From Macrosoma leucophasiata (taxonomy: Eukaryota; Arthropoda; Insecta; Lepidoptera; Hedylidae): a stretch of DNA of 64,000 bases. The stretch is taken from the NCBI GenBank assembly GCA_036365455.1, contig JAWQUS010000003.1:9506001-9570000 (forward strand), read 5' to 3'. How positions within the stretch are numbered: the stretch's first letter is position 1; each line of letters opens with the position of its first letter. Position numbers and translations under genes: made by a program. Under the pieces are notes generated by a model. The model did no database searches. It saw only the letters and a list, made by a program, of their open reading frames with translations, and was not told the origin of the DNA. Shown here piece by piece: positions 37,401 through 49,400 of the stretch.

Positions 37401-40400
37401 TAAAAATGCAACGCTAGCGGCGAAAAAAATTTGCGATGTTTATGGACCTAGTGCAGTGTCTGTGAGAGTAGCACAAATTTGGTTAAAGGCCTTAAGATAG
37501 ATGAAATGCCTAAATTCGTACACGATTTAAGTCAAATTCTAGAAAAAACTGTTAATTGAATCCGCAATATAAAAAAATACACGATGACAGGCAAGGATTC
37601 AATTAATATTTTGACTTGAACAGAATGTTATATTTGGTAACCCCCTTTTAGAAAAAACCATTTCAAAATGCACCCATTTTTGTCATAAAAAGCAAATGTT
37701 CTCCAAAACGGCACAATCTTTTTGCTTCGTTTTTATTGCAAAAGAAAAGGCTTTAATTTCTTTACAGTTTGACTTAAGTTTTATTTTTTTTGGTGTTTTT
37801 TATTACTGAAGATCCAAGATGGTGGATAGATTTTTCATATCGAAATATGATAAGGATTTGACGTCATGGACACAATTGTTTTTCGAAAAAGTGATATGGG
37901 TATCAATTGCTAGGTTTCTTGGAGTGCTTATTACGAAACTGACATCATTTTTCAGATCCAAGATGGCGGACATAATTATTTTCCAAACTGTGATATGGGT
38001 GTCAATTTCGAGGTTTCTTGGGGTGCTGATTGCGAAAATGGCATCCGTTTCGCAAATGGATGCCATTTTCGTAATCAGCACTCCAAGAAACTATGAAATT
38101 AAGATCCAAAAAAATCTGTCCGCTATCTTGGATTTGAAAAATCTGTACCCCAAGAAACCGTGAAATTGAAATCCATATCATATTACCATACCATATTACC
38201 ATTTTTCTACTTACGTAACTACTATTATCGCTTGCAGTAGGTACCATTAATGAAATGTAAATTGGGAAATGTGGTGGTGCTCGCTTGCCCTGGAACTTGG
38301 CCACCAAAGCTATACCACTGTATATTACCACCTTACCAGAATATAATAAACGGTCGACATGGAGATTATCATTCACTGGTAGGTAAAGTAGGTGATAAGG
38401 AGGTGTTCACGCTATCGAGCTCGTTCATTAAAGTTCTATCACCATAGAGTCATACATAGCACAATAGCCCACCATTTTTATCTACATAAAAAAATTAAGT
38501 TTTTGAATTATCGAAGATTAGACCTCTCGCAACGCAGAAATAGAGCAAAAATCAAGCAAGTTTCGGAAGAAACTTTCCGCTTAGGTGTGAACAGCGATTT
38601 TACCGCGTCTCCATGCGGTTTTGCTACCGTAGTCAGCAGCGGATAACGCTCAGGTCTGAATTGGACTTTATTCTTTTGATTTTTTTATGCATGATACGTG
38701 ACGACAAAATTGTTTTTTTTTAAGATGACGGAAAGTAGGCATTCCAGACTCCCTACAAAAGTGTTAAGTGCCCTTTGATTACTTTTCTACACATAAATAT
38801 GGAACATTTGTAATGTTTGTTGTTGTATTCAAAATAGTTAATCCGTTCTAGTAGTATAATCACTGTGATGCAATATTACTAAGCACAAGAATGCTTGTCT
38901 CCTCTATAATAACTTATCTTTGATCTTTTCTACCAAGTACAGCGAGTATCCGCTAGATCGCTCAAATTTTGACAAATATATGTTGAGCTCCGTTTTGCCA
39001 AGGTCATTCAGGCTACTTAACGCCTTAAGCATTTTCAATCCGGAAATTTTGATGTCAAAGATGCACCTCGCTCTGGTCGCCCTATTACGGATAAAATGGA
39101 TGCCATTTTTGAAAAAGTGGAGCAAGATCGACATATCAGTAGTTACGACATAGCTGAAGAACTGAGAATTGATCACAAAACAGTTTTGGCGCATTTGAAA
39201 AAAGCTGGGTACAAAAAAAAGCTCGATATTGGGCACGAGCTCACTGAAAGAACCCTAATGAACCGTGTACTCATTTGTGATTCTTTATTACGACGTAATG
39301 AAACCGAATCATTTTTGAAGAAGCTGATAACTGGTGATGAAAAGTGGATCACGTACGACAAGAACGTGCGAAAAAGGTCGTGGTCCAAAGCCGGTCAGGC
39401 TTCACAGACTGTGGCGAAACCCGGGTTAACTCGCAATAAGGTGATGTTGTGTGTGTGGTGGGATTGGAAGGGCATTATTCATTATGAGCTATCACCACCA
39501 GGCAGGACTATCGATTCTGAACTCTACTGCGAACAACTGATGAGATTAAAGCAATAAGTTGAGAGAAAGCGGCCGGAATTGATCAACAGAAGGGGTGTGG
39601 TGTTTCATCATGATAACGCTAGACCTCACACATCTATAGCCACTCAGCAAAAATTAAGAGATTTTGGCTGGGAGGTGTTAATGCATCCGACATATAGTCC
39701 TGACCTTGCACCTTCAGATTTCCACCTGTTTCAGTCTCTTCAGAATTCTTTATGCAATGTTAGGTTAACATCCCGAGAGGACTGCCAAATCCACTTGTCG
39801 CGGTATTTTGATGAGAAGTCCCAAAATTTTTATAGCAATGGGATCATGTCCCTACCTACAAGATGGCAAAAGGTTATCGAACAAAATGGTACATACATAC
39901 TTTAGTTAAATTTAAATAAACTATATTAAAAAATGTTTTGAATTATCTTAAAAAATGCGAAGAAACTTTTTCCCCAACCTTATATTATTTTATTAATCAC
40001 GACCAGATCTATTTATACATTTCGTAGGTGAATATTCACATTATACGTGCTGGCACAGGCTTCCTTGACCTACTTTTACAAATTGAAACTGAACTTTCCT
40101 TCTTGATATGAATCCAATTCTACACTTTGGCTTATGTCTATTATTTTTTTTTATTTACGTATTGGAAGTGGCATACACGCATGCAGTTCACATTGATGTT
40201 AATGTTTGTTGATGACTGCAGCCTATAGACACTCACACAAAGACCAAGGTCAAAGTGCAGATGCGTTACCACTCCTGAGGCCTAAGGTGTTATCCCTCTG
40301 GTGTCGGAAATTACAGGGCCGTTTTTCTTATGTATTATTCTTATTCTACAAAGTTAAAATTGTACTTAGCTACATATTTGTGTAGATCTAATGTAAATGA

Positions 40401-43400
40401 TCTGATAAGTTAAAATTATACATTTATAGTAGGCACTATATTTAAAATCAATCACGGCTGTTAATTCTATAACGACTACAATTTGATCTGCTGAACCCAG
40501 AATTGAGACGAACTCTTCAACAATAACCAGAACAGATATGACATTTCAAAAAACGCAATCGGTCTAAAATCCGGCATGGCATTGCAGCACGGCTGTTGCT
40601 ACCGGTTGCTCATAGTAGGTAATGTTATTATAATAGGATCTCTTCTACCGTCAATAGCACAGACACGGATTTTCTAAGGTCCGTTCTAAGACCTCCACCA
40701 AAGCCTTTATATTGCACCCATAGTCAGAGAAGGAATACCTCAACGTCTAAACAGTCTTAATGTTAAACAACAAGCAATAAGCTTACAGCAACAGCAGGAC
40801 AAGAATATTAAACACAATAAATGTCCAGCGAAAACCAAACAATTAGTATCACATTTCGCCGGTTAAAAACCAGATGAACGTATCTACAATTTTGTCAATG
40901 TTGAGAAAACGCAATTAACTGAACAGAAATGGAGGTCATTTTCTCAACATTGACAAAATTGTACATACGTTCATCTGGTTTTTAACCGGCGATTTACGGG
41001 CGCCATAAGCATTCACACCGGCTTATTTATTTATTTGTCACACCAACAAAGTGATCACATCAAAATACAACTTAGCTTATTATCACTAAGCAACGGTGGC
41101 ATCTCACCAGCACAAATTCCTCTAATGTGATTCTAAACAGATGACATGTATACGGTGTAATCGTGGCCAAATGATAAGTATTGATCATAGTAACACGCTG
41201 CTTACTGTACATGGTAGTTCCAAGGTCGAGGCCGCGTTATTCTGTTCTCAGATACTAGATAGGTAACGAGGTTCAGTGCGTGTCATTACATTACTTACAC
41301 AATTTCGGCGACGTCGTGTCCCATCGCACGCGTCGACATTCCTTTTTGAATAACGCGATTCGTACATGTCAGTGTTGACGACTGTACAGATACTTTTAAA
41401 GTAATAAAAAGCAATTAATAAATGAGTGTTATAATTGAATAGAAGTGAAAGTGAATATTCCTTTATATTTCAAGTAACCGGTTCTATGTTTACCTACTCA
41501 GTCAATAAAGGTAATACCTATAAAATATGAATTCCTTAATTATAATGTTAGCAAAAAAAAGGTAAGTTATAGTGGACTTCGTTATTCGTTTAAGTTCGTC
41601 AAAATTTCAATGGTTTTGTTTTTTGCGATCAATCTTTTTCCTACCTAAACACGTACATCAAACTCAGGTATTATGTTAAGTTACCTAGGTATTTTAGAAA
41701 GTACAGTATGCCTAAACGTGCTATTATTTACACGTGCCAAAGAACTAGAGGTAAAACATAACTACATATTTTTTTGACTGCAAAGTAAAAAATATTTTTT
41801 ATAGATTTTGCTTCTACATTGTGTTGTAACAATTAAAAATAAAATCGTTTAGCCTTGTGTATGTATCTCTATTCCGGTGGAAATTTTTAGGGTTCCATGG
41901 CCAAATGGCAAAAAAACGGAACCCTTAAAGATTTGTCATCACAGTCGCTTAACTCCGAAATTTAATGGTTTAGTTAGTTTTTAGTATATAAATATAAGTA
42001 CATACTAAATACTCAACATTTTATAGATACTTAGATGTATTTTGTACACCGCTTTATGATTTTTATGCATAAATAAAAACAATACATTATGGAGGTTCTT
42101 CATACTTGTAACTGTAAATTAAAAAAAAAACATTAATTTTCTGTGTGTCTATAGATTTAGAGGTTTCTAAGCCTTTTTCTCAAAATTAATCGCTTGAAAT
42201 ATAGACACTTCCTTAATGGTAAAATATTTGTCCCTCTCTAACTTTTCAAACAAGAGACTGTTTCTATTAGAAAACTGTATGTTGCCCGATAAAGGTACAT
42301 AATATTAGGTATATAAATATCTAAAAAAAAACTTAAAATTACATTTTTGAAAAATAAATATTTTTTTATTGTGTAACTAAGTACCTTTCTACACGTATAG
42401 TGTGATAGTACTTTTGTACCCTCGCGTACCCCATTGTGCTGAATATTTTTGGATATGGCTTTGAAAAATATTATGACTTAATGAAAAATTTTTCGATAAA
42501 GTTTGTGAAATATCAAACTTTGAAGTGCCAACTTTTGTCAAGTGTCCCCCCACCCCCAGTTAAATTGTTGTATTGGGAGGTGTGCAAAAATCACGGTGGT
42601 AGCATATATAGAAGTAAGTTAAAATAAAAATTATAATAGCTATACAGGGTTTACATTAAAAAAAAATGTTCTTGTAAAAGCGGAACCTTACATTGTGCGA
42701 CGGCGGTTTTTAAATGTCATGATGGTGGCAAACAACCATGCAGTTCACATGAATGGCAAGTGAATACTATGTTGTTTTCCCTCGAAAACAGCCAAGTATA
42801 TGTACGTGGATTATTATTTCTGGTGGTGATCTTACTTAATCCTTTGTTAAACCAAGGCCATTTACCGTCTAACCGCTAACCTAGGGCTACCTCTTAAACA
42901 TACCTATATCTTCAACATATCTATATCTATAAATATTAAACTGAAACAACAAAATACAATATATATATATAAAATGTATATATTTAATATATAAATACAT
43001 ATAATATATAACAAAAAAATAACAAATTTATTAAAAAAAAAAGATTCATAACAATGTAAAAGAATATGATTAAATGACTGAATAATAATCACTTGTTGAA
43101 AACTAAAATAATAACTCATATAAACAAGTCACTAATTTCTAGAAACTGTTTAAGGCCGCCCGTATACAGAAGCGAGGACCCTAAATAGGCTACCCATCGC
43201 CTAAATTCTCCTACTTAAATGCTCTTAGTAGGAGGAAAAATTTTAAAAAAACCTAGGGCTACCTAGTGACGGTTAGCTGTCAGACAGTCATTGTCATATC
43301 GCCATAGGATTACTTATACCTACACCTAGTAACATACCTAATAAGATTACCTAGCCTAATACCTAATAAGATTACCTAGCTGAAGATAATCTTCAGCTAG

Positions 43401-46400
43401 CGCTGAAGATTACCATCCTATGGCAATAGATTTCATAATGGGGGGGTTCCGAACAATTTTATTTAACACACGGCAATTGAATACCGCAATCTGAAAAAGA
43501 CATCTATTTACAACTCGCAAATCAAAATCCAGATACGTTACTGCACCTTAGTTGTATTATATAAACACTAGGTGTGCCCGCAACTTCGTCCGCGTAGAAT
43601 TTAATTCTAAAATAAAAGTAGCCTAAATTACTCCTTATTACATCAGTGAAAGTCTCGCCAAAATCGGTCGAGCCTTCCAGAGTCTAACCGGAACAAACAA
43701 AAAAAACAAGACAGACAAATTTTAAATACTTAAATATTTTGGTATATGTCCGGTGCATACATACATTTAGGTAGGTATGCATTTAGTGAAAAGCTAAGTA
43801 AGTATATTTATATTACAAACAAACAGATACTCCAAATTCTTGGGGTGTTTAAATATAGATAGATGTTTAGATTACCGTCAAACCGGAACACTATCATTTG
43901 GCGAAAGATACGGTAATTGGTAATGCCTGCGTCCTTGAATCCGACACAGGGAATCGACACAAACCGACAAAATGTCCCTGTGCCCTCTTGAATCACTGGA
44001 GTTATTTCACTTTCACCAGTCAATTTAATAGTGTATTCACTTATTTGTATGTGTACTTTCAATTTACAGATGCTTAAATTTCTAGCATTGCTAACAGCCG
44101 CATTGGCCGCAGGGATCGGCCTTTTAATTTATCGTATTCAAAAAATACCTGATCTACCCCGGATAGACCTAGAACAATGGTGGGGCAGCGGCCCTAAGGC
44201 TAAAGAAGAAGACAAAACAATTAGAACATTCAAAATAGAATTTAATGATACGGTAAGCTGCTTCACTATGCGAACTGTGATATTATTTTTGAAATCAGAT
44301 GCTAATTTTTTAAATCAAATATTTTTAAAAGAGGTTTGCATATAATATGATTACACAAACGAGTTATTATAATTTTTTTCTTGTTCCGGTATAATGGTCT
44401 AGTAGTGTACAATTAATTCACTAATAGCACAAATATTTTATGAATGAAATAAAATCTTGCAGATGATCGAAGACTTAAAAAATAGATTAAGAAACAGACG
44501 TCCCTACACAAAACCTTTGGAAGGTATGCAATCTGAATATGGTATGAGCACCATATATTTAGAAAAGGTCGTAAAATATTGGCTCGAAGATTACAACTTT
44601 AAGGAAAGAGCTAATCGACTGAATAAACTACCTCATTATAAGACTAAAATACAGGGACTGGATATACATTTCATTAGACTTAAACCAGAGGCTAGAGAAG
44701 GTTTAACAGTTGTACCTTTGCTTTTGCTACATGGATGGCCAAGTTCTTCCAGAGAATTCTTTGATATAATTCCCATGTTGGCTACCCCTAACAATAAATA
44801 TAATTTCGTTTTCGATGTGGTTGCTGCAGATCTGCCTGGTTATGGATATTCAGAGGTAATATTCAATAGTTTTTTTTAAATACAAACACCTTAATAAAGG
44901 CATCATTCAACAAAAAAATAAAACCCTACTCCGGCAGAATTAAACCTGCGACGTGTAAAAAGATACTACACTACACTACTTTTTTTTTTAAATAAATAGA
45001 TACTAGCTTTACGCTGGTCAGATATTCCAGGCTTGACCTCGATTTTTTTTGACGTGACAACGTCTTAAATTAGGTTGCGGCTCGGAGTCACTCATGAAAA
45101 AGTGTAACGCCCGGTAACGTAACGATGAGTCACCGAACGAGAGAGAGGCCTGCCGGACCGGCGAATGCCTTTCTACCGAGAAAAAGACGTTGTCACTTAA
45201 AATCTTCGCCCGTAAAACCGACTTTACAGGCAACCAGTTTTTTATTTCACACTTTTGTATGAATAGCTAGTACATAAGAATCATGAACATCGGTTAACAA
45301 TTTCAAAGATTCGCGCTCTAGAGCATCACAATGAACAAACAAACATATATTAACTGATGAACATATTACACTTCTCCGATATTTTAATACATTTTCAGGG
45401 TACTAATAAACCAGGTTTAAGTCCAGTACAAATGGGAATAATAATGAGAAATCTAATGAGACAGATTGGCTTTAACAAATTTTACATCCAAGCCGGTGAC
45501 TGGGGATCTCAAGCTGCAACACATATGTGCACATTATTCCCCAATGAAATATTAGGGTAAGTGTTTAATTTACTAACTAACTACCGGCCCGCACCGGCTT
45601 CGCACGGGTGCAATTAAGGTACTAACATGATATTGCGACTAGGTATAAATTGAGATGTAAGCTATTCTATCTTTCAAGTTGGATTTTGATACAAAGTTTA
45701 AGATTAATCAAATACGCCTCGTACATAGATAACTTTGTTATTTTCCGAAGTAGGCATACAGTTAGGGGCATTCATGTACCCACTATTACCCAGTGCCAAA
45801 TGCCGGGGTTACCACTGAGAACCTTTACCACTTTTAAAATCCCAATATCATTTATCGGGATTCCCCGATTTAGGGAATATGTGGTATTGAAGATCGAACT
45901 TGGGAACTCAGGCCTATCAGTTGAGGACTGCAAAAAATGCCACAAAGTTAGTTAACACAACACATAATTTACGTCTATACGATTATATCATTGAACGATA
46001 TGGAAGTATCAAAAAATTACATAAAATATATTTTGTATGAAGGGCTGACTACCGATTAGTATACGAGTACCTTATCATTGCGTCGCCAAGTATATTTAGA
46101 TAAATTTATAATCAAGCCTTCGGAAATAATGGCGATTCGTAACTTTAATTCATTGCACTTTGATCAAGATAATGATTAGCCGAACATTTGATTATCTTTT
46201 ATTTTTAAAGAAAAATGGAAAGAAAAATTTGACTTCAGGCGAGGCTCGAACTCGCGACCTACTGGGAATCTAGTCCAGCCGCTCTTCCAATTGAGCTACT
46301 GAAGCCCTGCCCGATTTGTCAAATCTTTCCTTCACATCTATTGCATTGCTTTATGGTAGCAGTAGCGCCATCTATTACCAACTATGCTAGTTAGGCAACC

Positions 46401-49400
46401 GATATAATAGACTTTTCAGTTTATTGAATATCGTAAAGAAGTCGCTTTTACCCTTAATAATTGTTTTGATATTATTTCGCATTAACACATGCTTGTAAAA
46501 TATATTTTATTTTTAAAGAAAAATGGAAAGAAAAAATTTGATTATCGCTGCTAAGACTCGTCGTCGTTTTTATCGAATAACTTAACAACCGATTATAAGA
46601 ACTGAGATACGATATTAAATGAAAAACTTAACAAACGGTCCAATGTATGTGTGATTCGCAAGTTTATTAGTAACCATGAAGTTGAAACGTGATCTGTTAT
46701 ATATTCGCGAGAAATACCGCGAATCATGGTTCATTTGCAAATTGGCGAAGCAAATACCACTTTGAAATAATCGATTTGGTCACGAAGCCCTTGTTTTGAA
46801 ACAATACACTATTACTCTAATTCTCGTTAGTTACTTAATATCTTCCAGGAACTATTTAGCAGCACCTCGTAACAGCATCTTGGTCAATAACAATGGATTT
46901 TATGTATATAATAATATTTTAGATACACTATGACAGAAACAATTCGATGTATTAATCTGGAGAGATTAATACATCGAATTTTCTCGTGTCTGGAGAGACA
47001 CGAGAAAAATATGACAGTTGAAATTCAATTGTGTTTCGCCGCCGGTGGCCGCACGATCCTTGAAGGATTAAAGTACATTTTCCGAACACTTTTATTTCAA
47101 AATATAACAACATTCTTTTTTTGCAGATTTCACAGCAACATGCCTATTTCATCGAGACGTATTAGCAATATAAAATATTTGTTTGCATCATTTTTCCCTA
47201 GTTTGGTTGTAGATAATAAGTACAAGGATAGAATTTCTCCCCTAAAAAATATTTTATCGTATTTGGCAAGAGAAAGTGGATATTTCCATCTGCAAGTGGC
47301 CAAACCGGATACAATTGGTAAGTATCTATAGCAAATTATTATACATATTTTTACCAATAACACAATACATGCGACTTCATACGAGTAACCGAGCGTGTTT
47401 TTTTTTTTTCGTTTTTCTTTAAATGTTTTATGCTAACTGACGCGGAAAACTGCCGGACAATAAATGTTAAAGCCATGACCGTAAAATTTATTATTAAGCG
47501 CGCTATTTTTTTGCGACAACTTCTAAGATATTCATTTTAATGATATAGTGTAGCATATCATAATATTATTATAATAATGCTTAATGATAAAGATACTTAA
47601 CTAAAGTATTTAGTTTGATAAGTTTTATCTTAAGATGTCATTTTGTTGGAAAATATAATTGGTACAGTGAGCTATAGGTATTACAAATTATTGTAATACC
47701 TATAGCTCACTGTTACTACTCTACCCTTGTGCAGTTTAATCCAACTTGAAAGATAGGAGGATAGCTTATATTTATTTATTTATTTATTTATTCTTTCATG
47801 TGCACAAAAAAATTGTTACATGAGGCGGACTTAATGCTACATAGCATTCTCTGCCAGTCAACCTTTGTCTCAATTTATAGTCGTAATATTATGTTAGTAC
47901 CTAAAATGCACCAGTGCGAAGCCTGTGCGGGCCACTAGTTGAAACATATTTAAGTGATGCCAACCAATTTTCACAAACCTTTAACAAATTATAATATACA
48001 AAAGCCTTCCTCGTGGATCACTTTATCTATTAGTGAAACCGCATGAAATTTCGTGCAGTAGTTTTTGAGTTTATCGCGAACATACAGCCAGAGAGACGAG
48101 GTATTTTACTATGTATAGATAGATTGCGAAAAATCCAATACCATAAAACATTCGAATAAATTACAAACATTAAAAAAGAGGCATAAATCCTATCCTAAGT
48201 TTTTACAAAAAAAAATTCAACTGGAAGTTAATTATTTATTTAGCTTGGCAAAATAAAATATTTGTAAATATATACTTATTTAATAATACCTTGAAATATA
48301 AGCATTTTAGACGTACTATACAATGAGTGGGTACAGAACGAAACAACTCCTTTACTTTCATGTTAAATTCGTTGTCAAAACTAACCGTCGACGAAGGGCG
48401 CCTATTATAATACTACGCTTCACACTCTCAGCCTACCCCGTAAGTGACTTGGCGTGAAGATACATACATACAACAATACAAAATTATAATTTAAACCATT
48501 TTTAGGAGCTGCATTAGTGGATACCCCTGCAGGGCTTGCTGCATACATAATGGAAGTGATGGGTACTTGTTCAAACAGAGACCAACTCCACACTCCACAC
48601 GGCGGCTTGGACAATTTAAAGATAGATGATGTCTTGGATACAATTACAATATTATGGGCAACAGATCATATAACCACGTCAATGAGGACATACGCAGAGG
48701 CATTTACGTGGCCCGAGTCCAATGTTTTACACAAGTAAGTATATGTATAATAGATACCCTATAGTTATCATATACCATACATCATACTCGGTGAAATTCT
48801 GATTCCAAAAATCTATCGATCATGGAAACAATTGAGACAAGGCAATCCTTTTTTAATTTTCCGTCTATGTTTTTAAAAATCTAAGAAAAATACTGTCAAG
48901 TGCGAGTAGTCGGAGTCGCATAATGATATATAGGATACCTTAACAGTCTACGTGGCGTAGTGACAACAGGCCGCTACTGCTGTGCGTAAGGTCTAGATGC
49001 GGTGATCACCAGGTCGGGGAGTAAGTCATATTAGAACTATTCCATTAAGCAACTGCCGGAGTAGTATGGTAGCAGCATGCCACTATTACTACACTGAGTC
49101 TCTCCACGTCTGAGTCCTGGTTTCGGAGGTAAGTGTTATTTGGAAATTTTCCTTTTTTTCACAAGTTGCCAGTGACACTCTCGGAATTTGATGACGTGCC
49201 CGAAGATGTCAATAGGCTAACCACCTTTAAAAATGACCGCTACTTCGCTACACGTGGAATATAACGCAATTGGCGAATCATGGGTGTTTGTATGTACTCG
49301 TATGTTTCACCACTTTCACCTCTACCAACCCAAGGTACGTTTTTTACCACTATCCAGAGAAGATTGAACACTAGCATTTTCGGAGCACTATGAGTTCAAT

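Larger units (their letters stand above)
37166..39979 (+). mobile_element. mariner with both terminal repeats, split by a TTAA-flanked insertion
   Basis: Ends GGTTGGGGAAAAAGTCTTTT and AGAAACTTTTTCCCCAACC; TA precedes the left end. Transposase ATG at 37345 ([19 protein letters not shown]), interrupted at 37487-39024, resuming with [16 protein letters not shown]. The acidic triad D,D34D is present: [24 protein letters not shown] stop near 39557 breaks the frame even without the insertion; the truncated copy at 19315-20322 is broken at the same place. Confidence 0.92.

Noticed and set aside
37805..38376. Open frames of 92-124 codons at 37803-38376 as genes
   Set aside because: They arise from the tandem and inverted GATCCAAGATGG units within the TTAA-flanked insertion and run on both strands.
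45018..45233. 71-codon minus-strand frame in the JHEH intron
   Set aside because: It coincides with the GTGACAACGTCTT-ended repeat; no host protein is recognised.
46235..46310. tRNA gene on the minus strand
   Set aside because: Acceptor, D and T arms fit, but the anticodon loop would be nine bases and the same head recurs at 58425 and 61750 with the same tail, so it is a SINE head.
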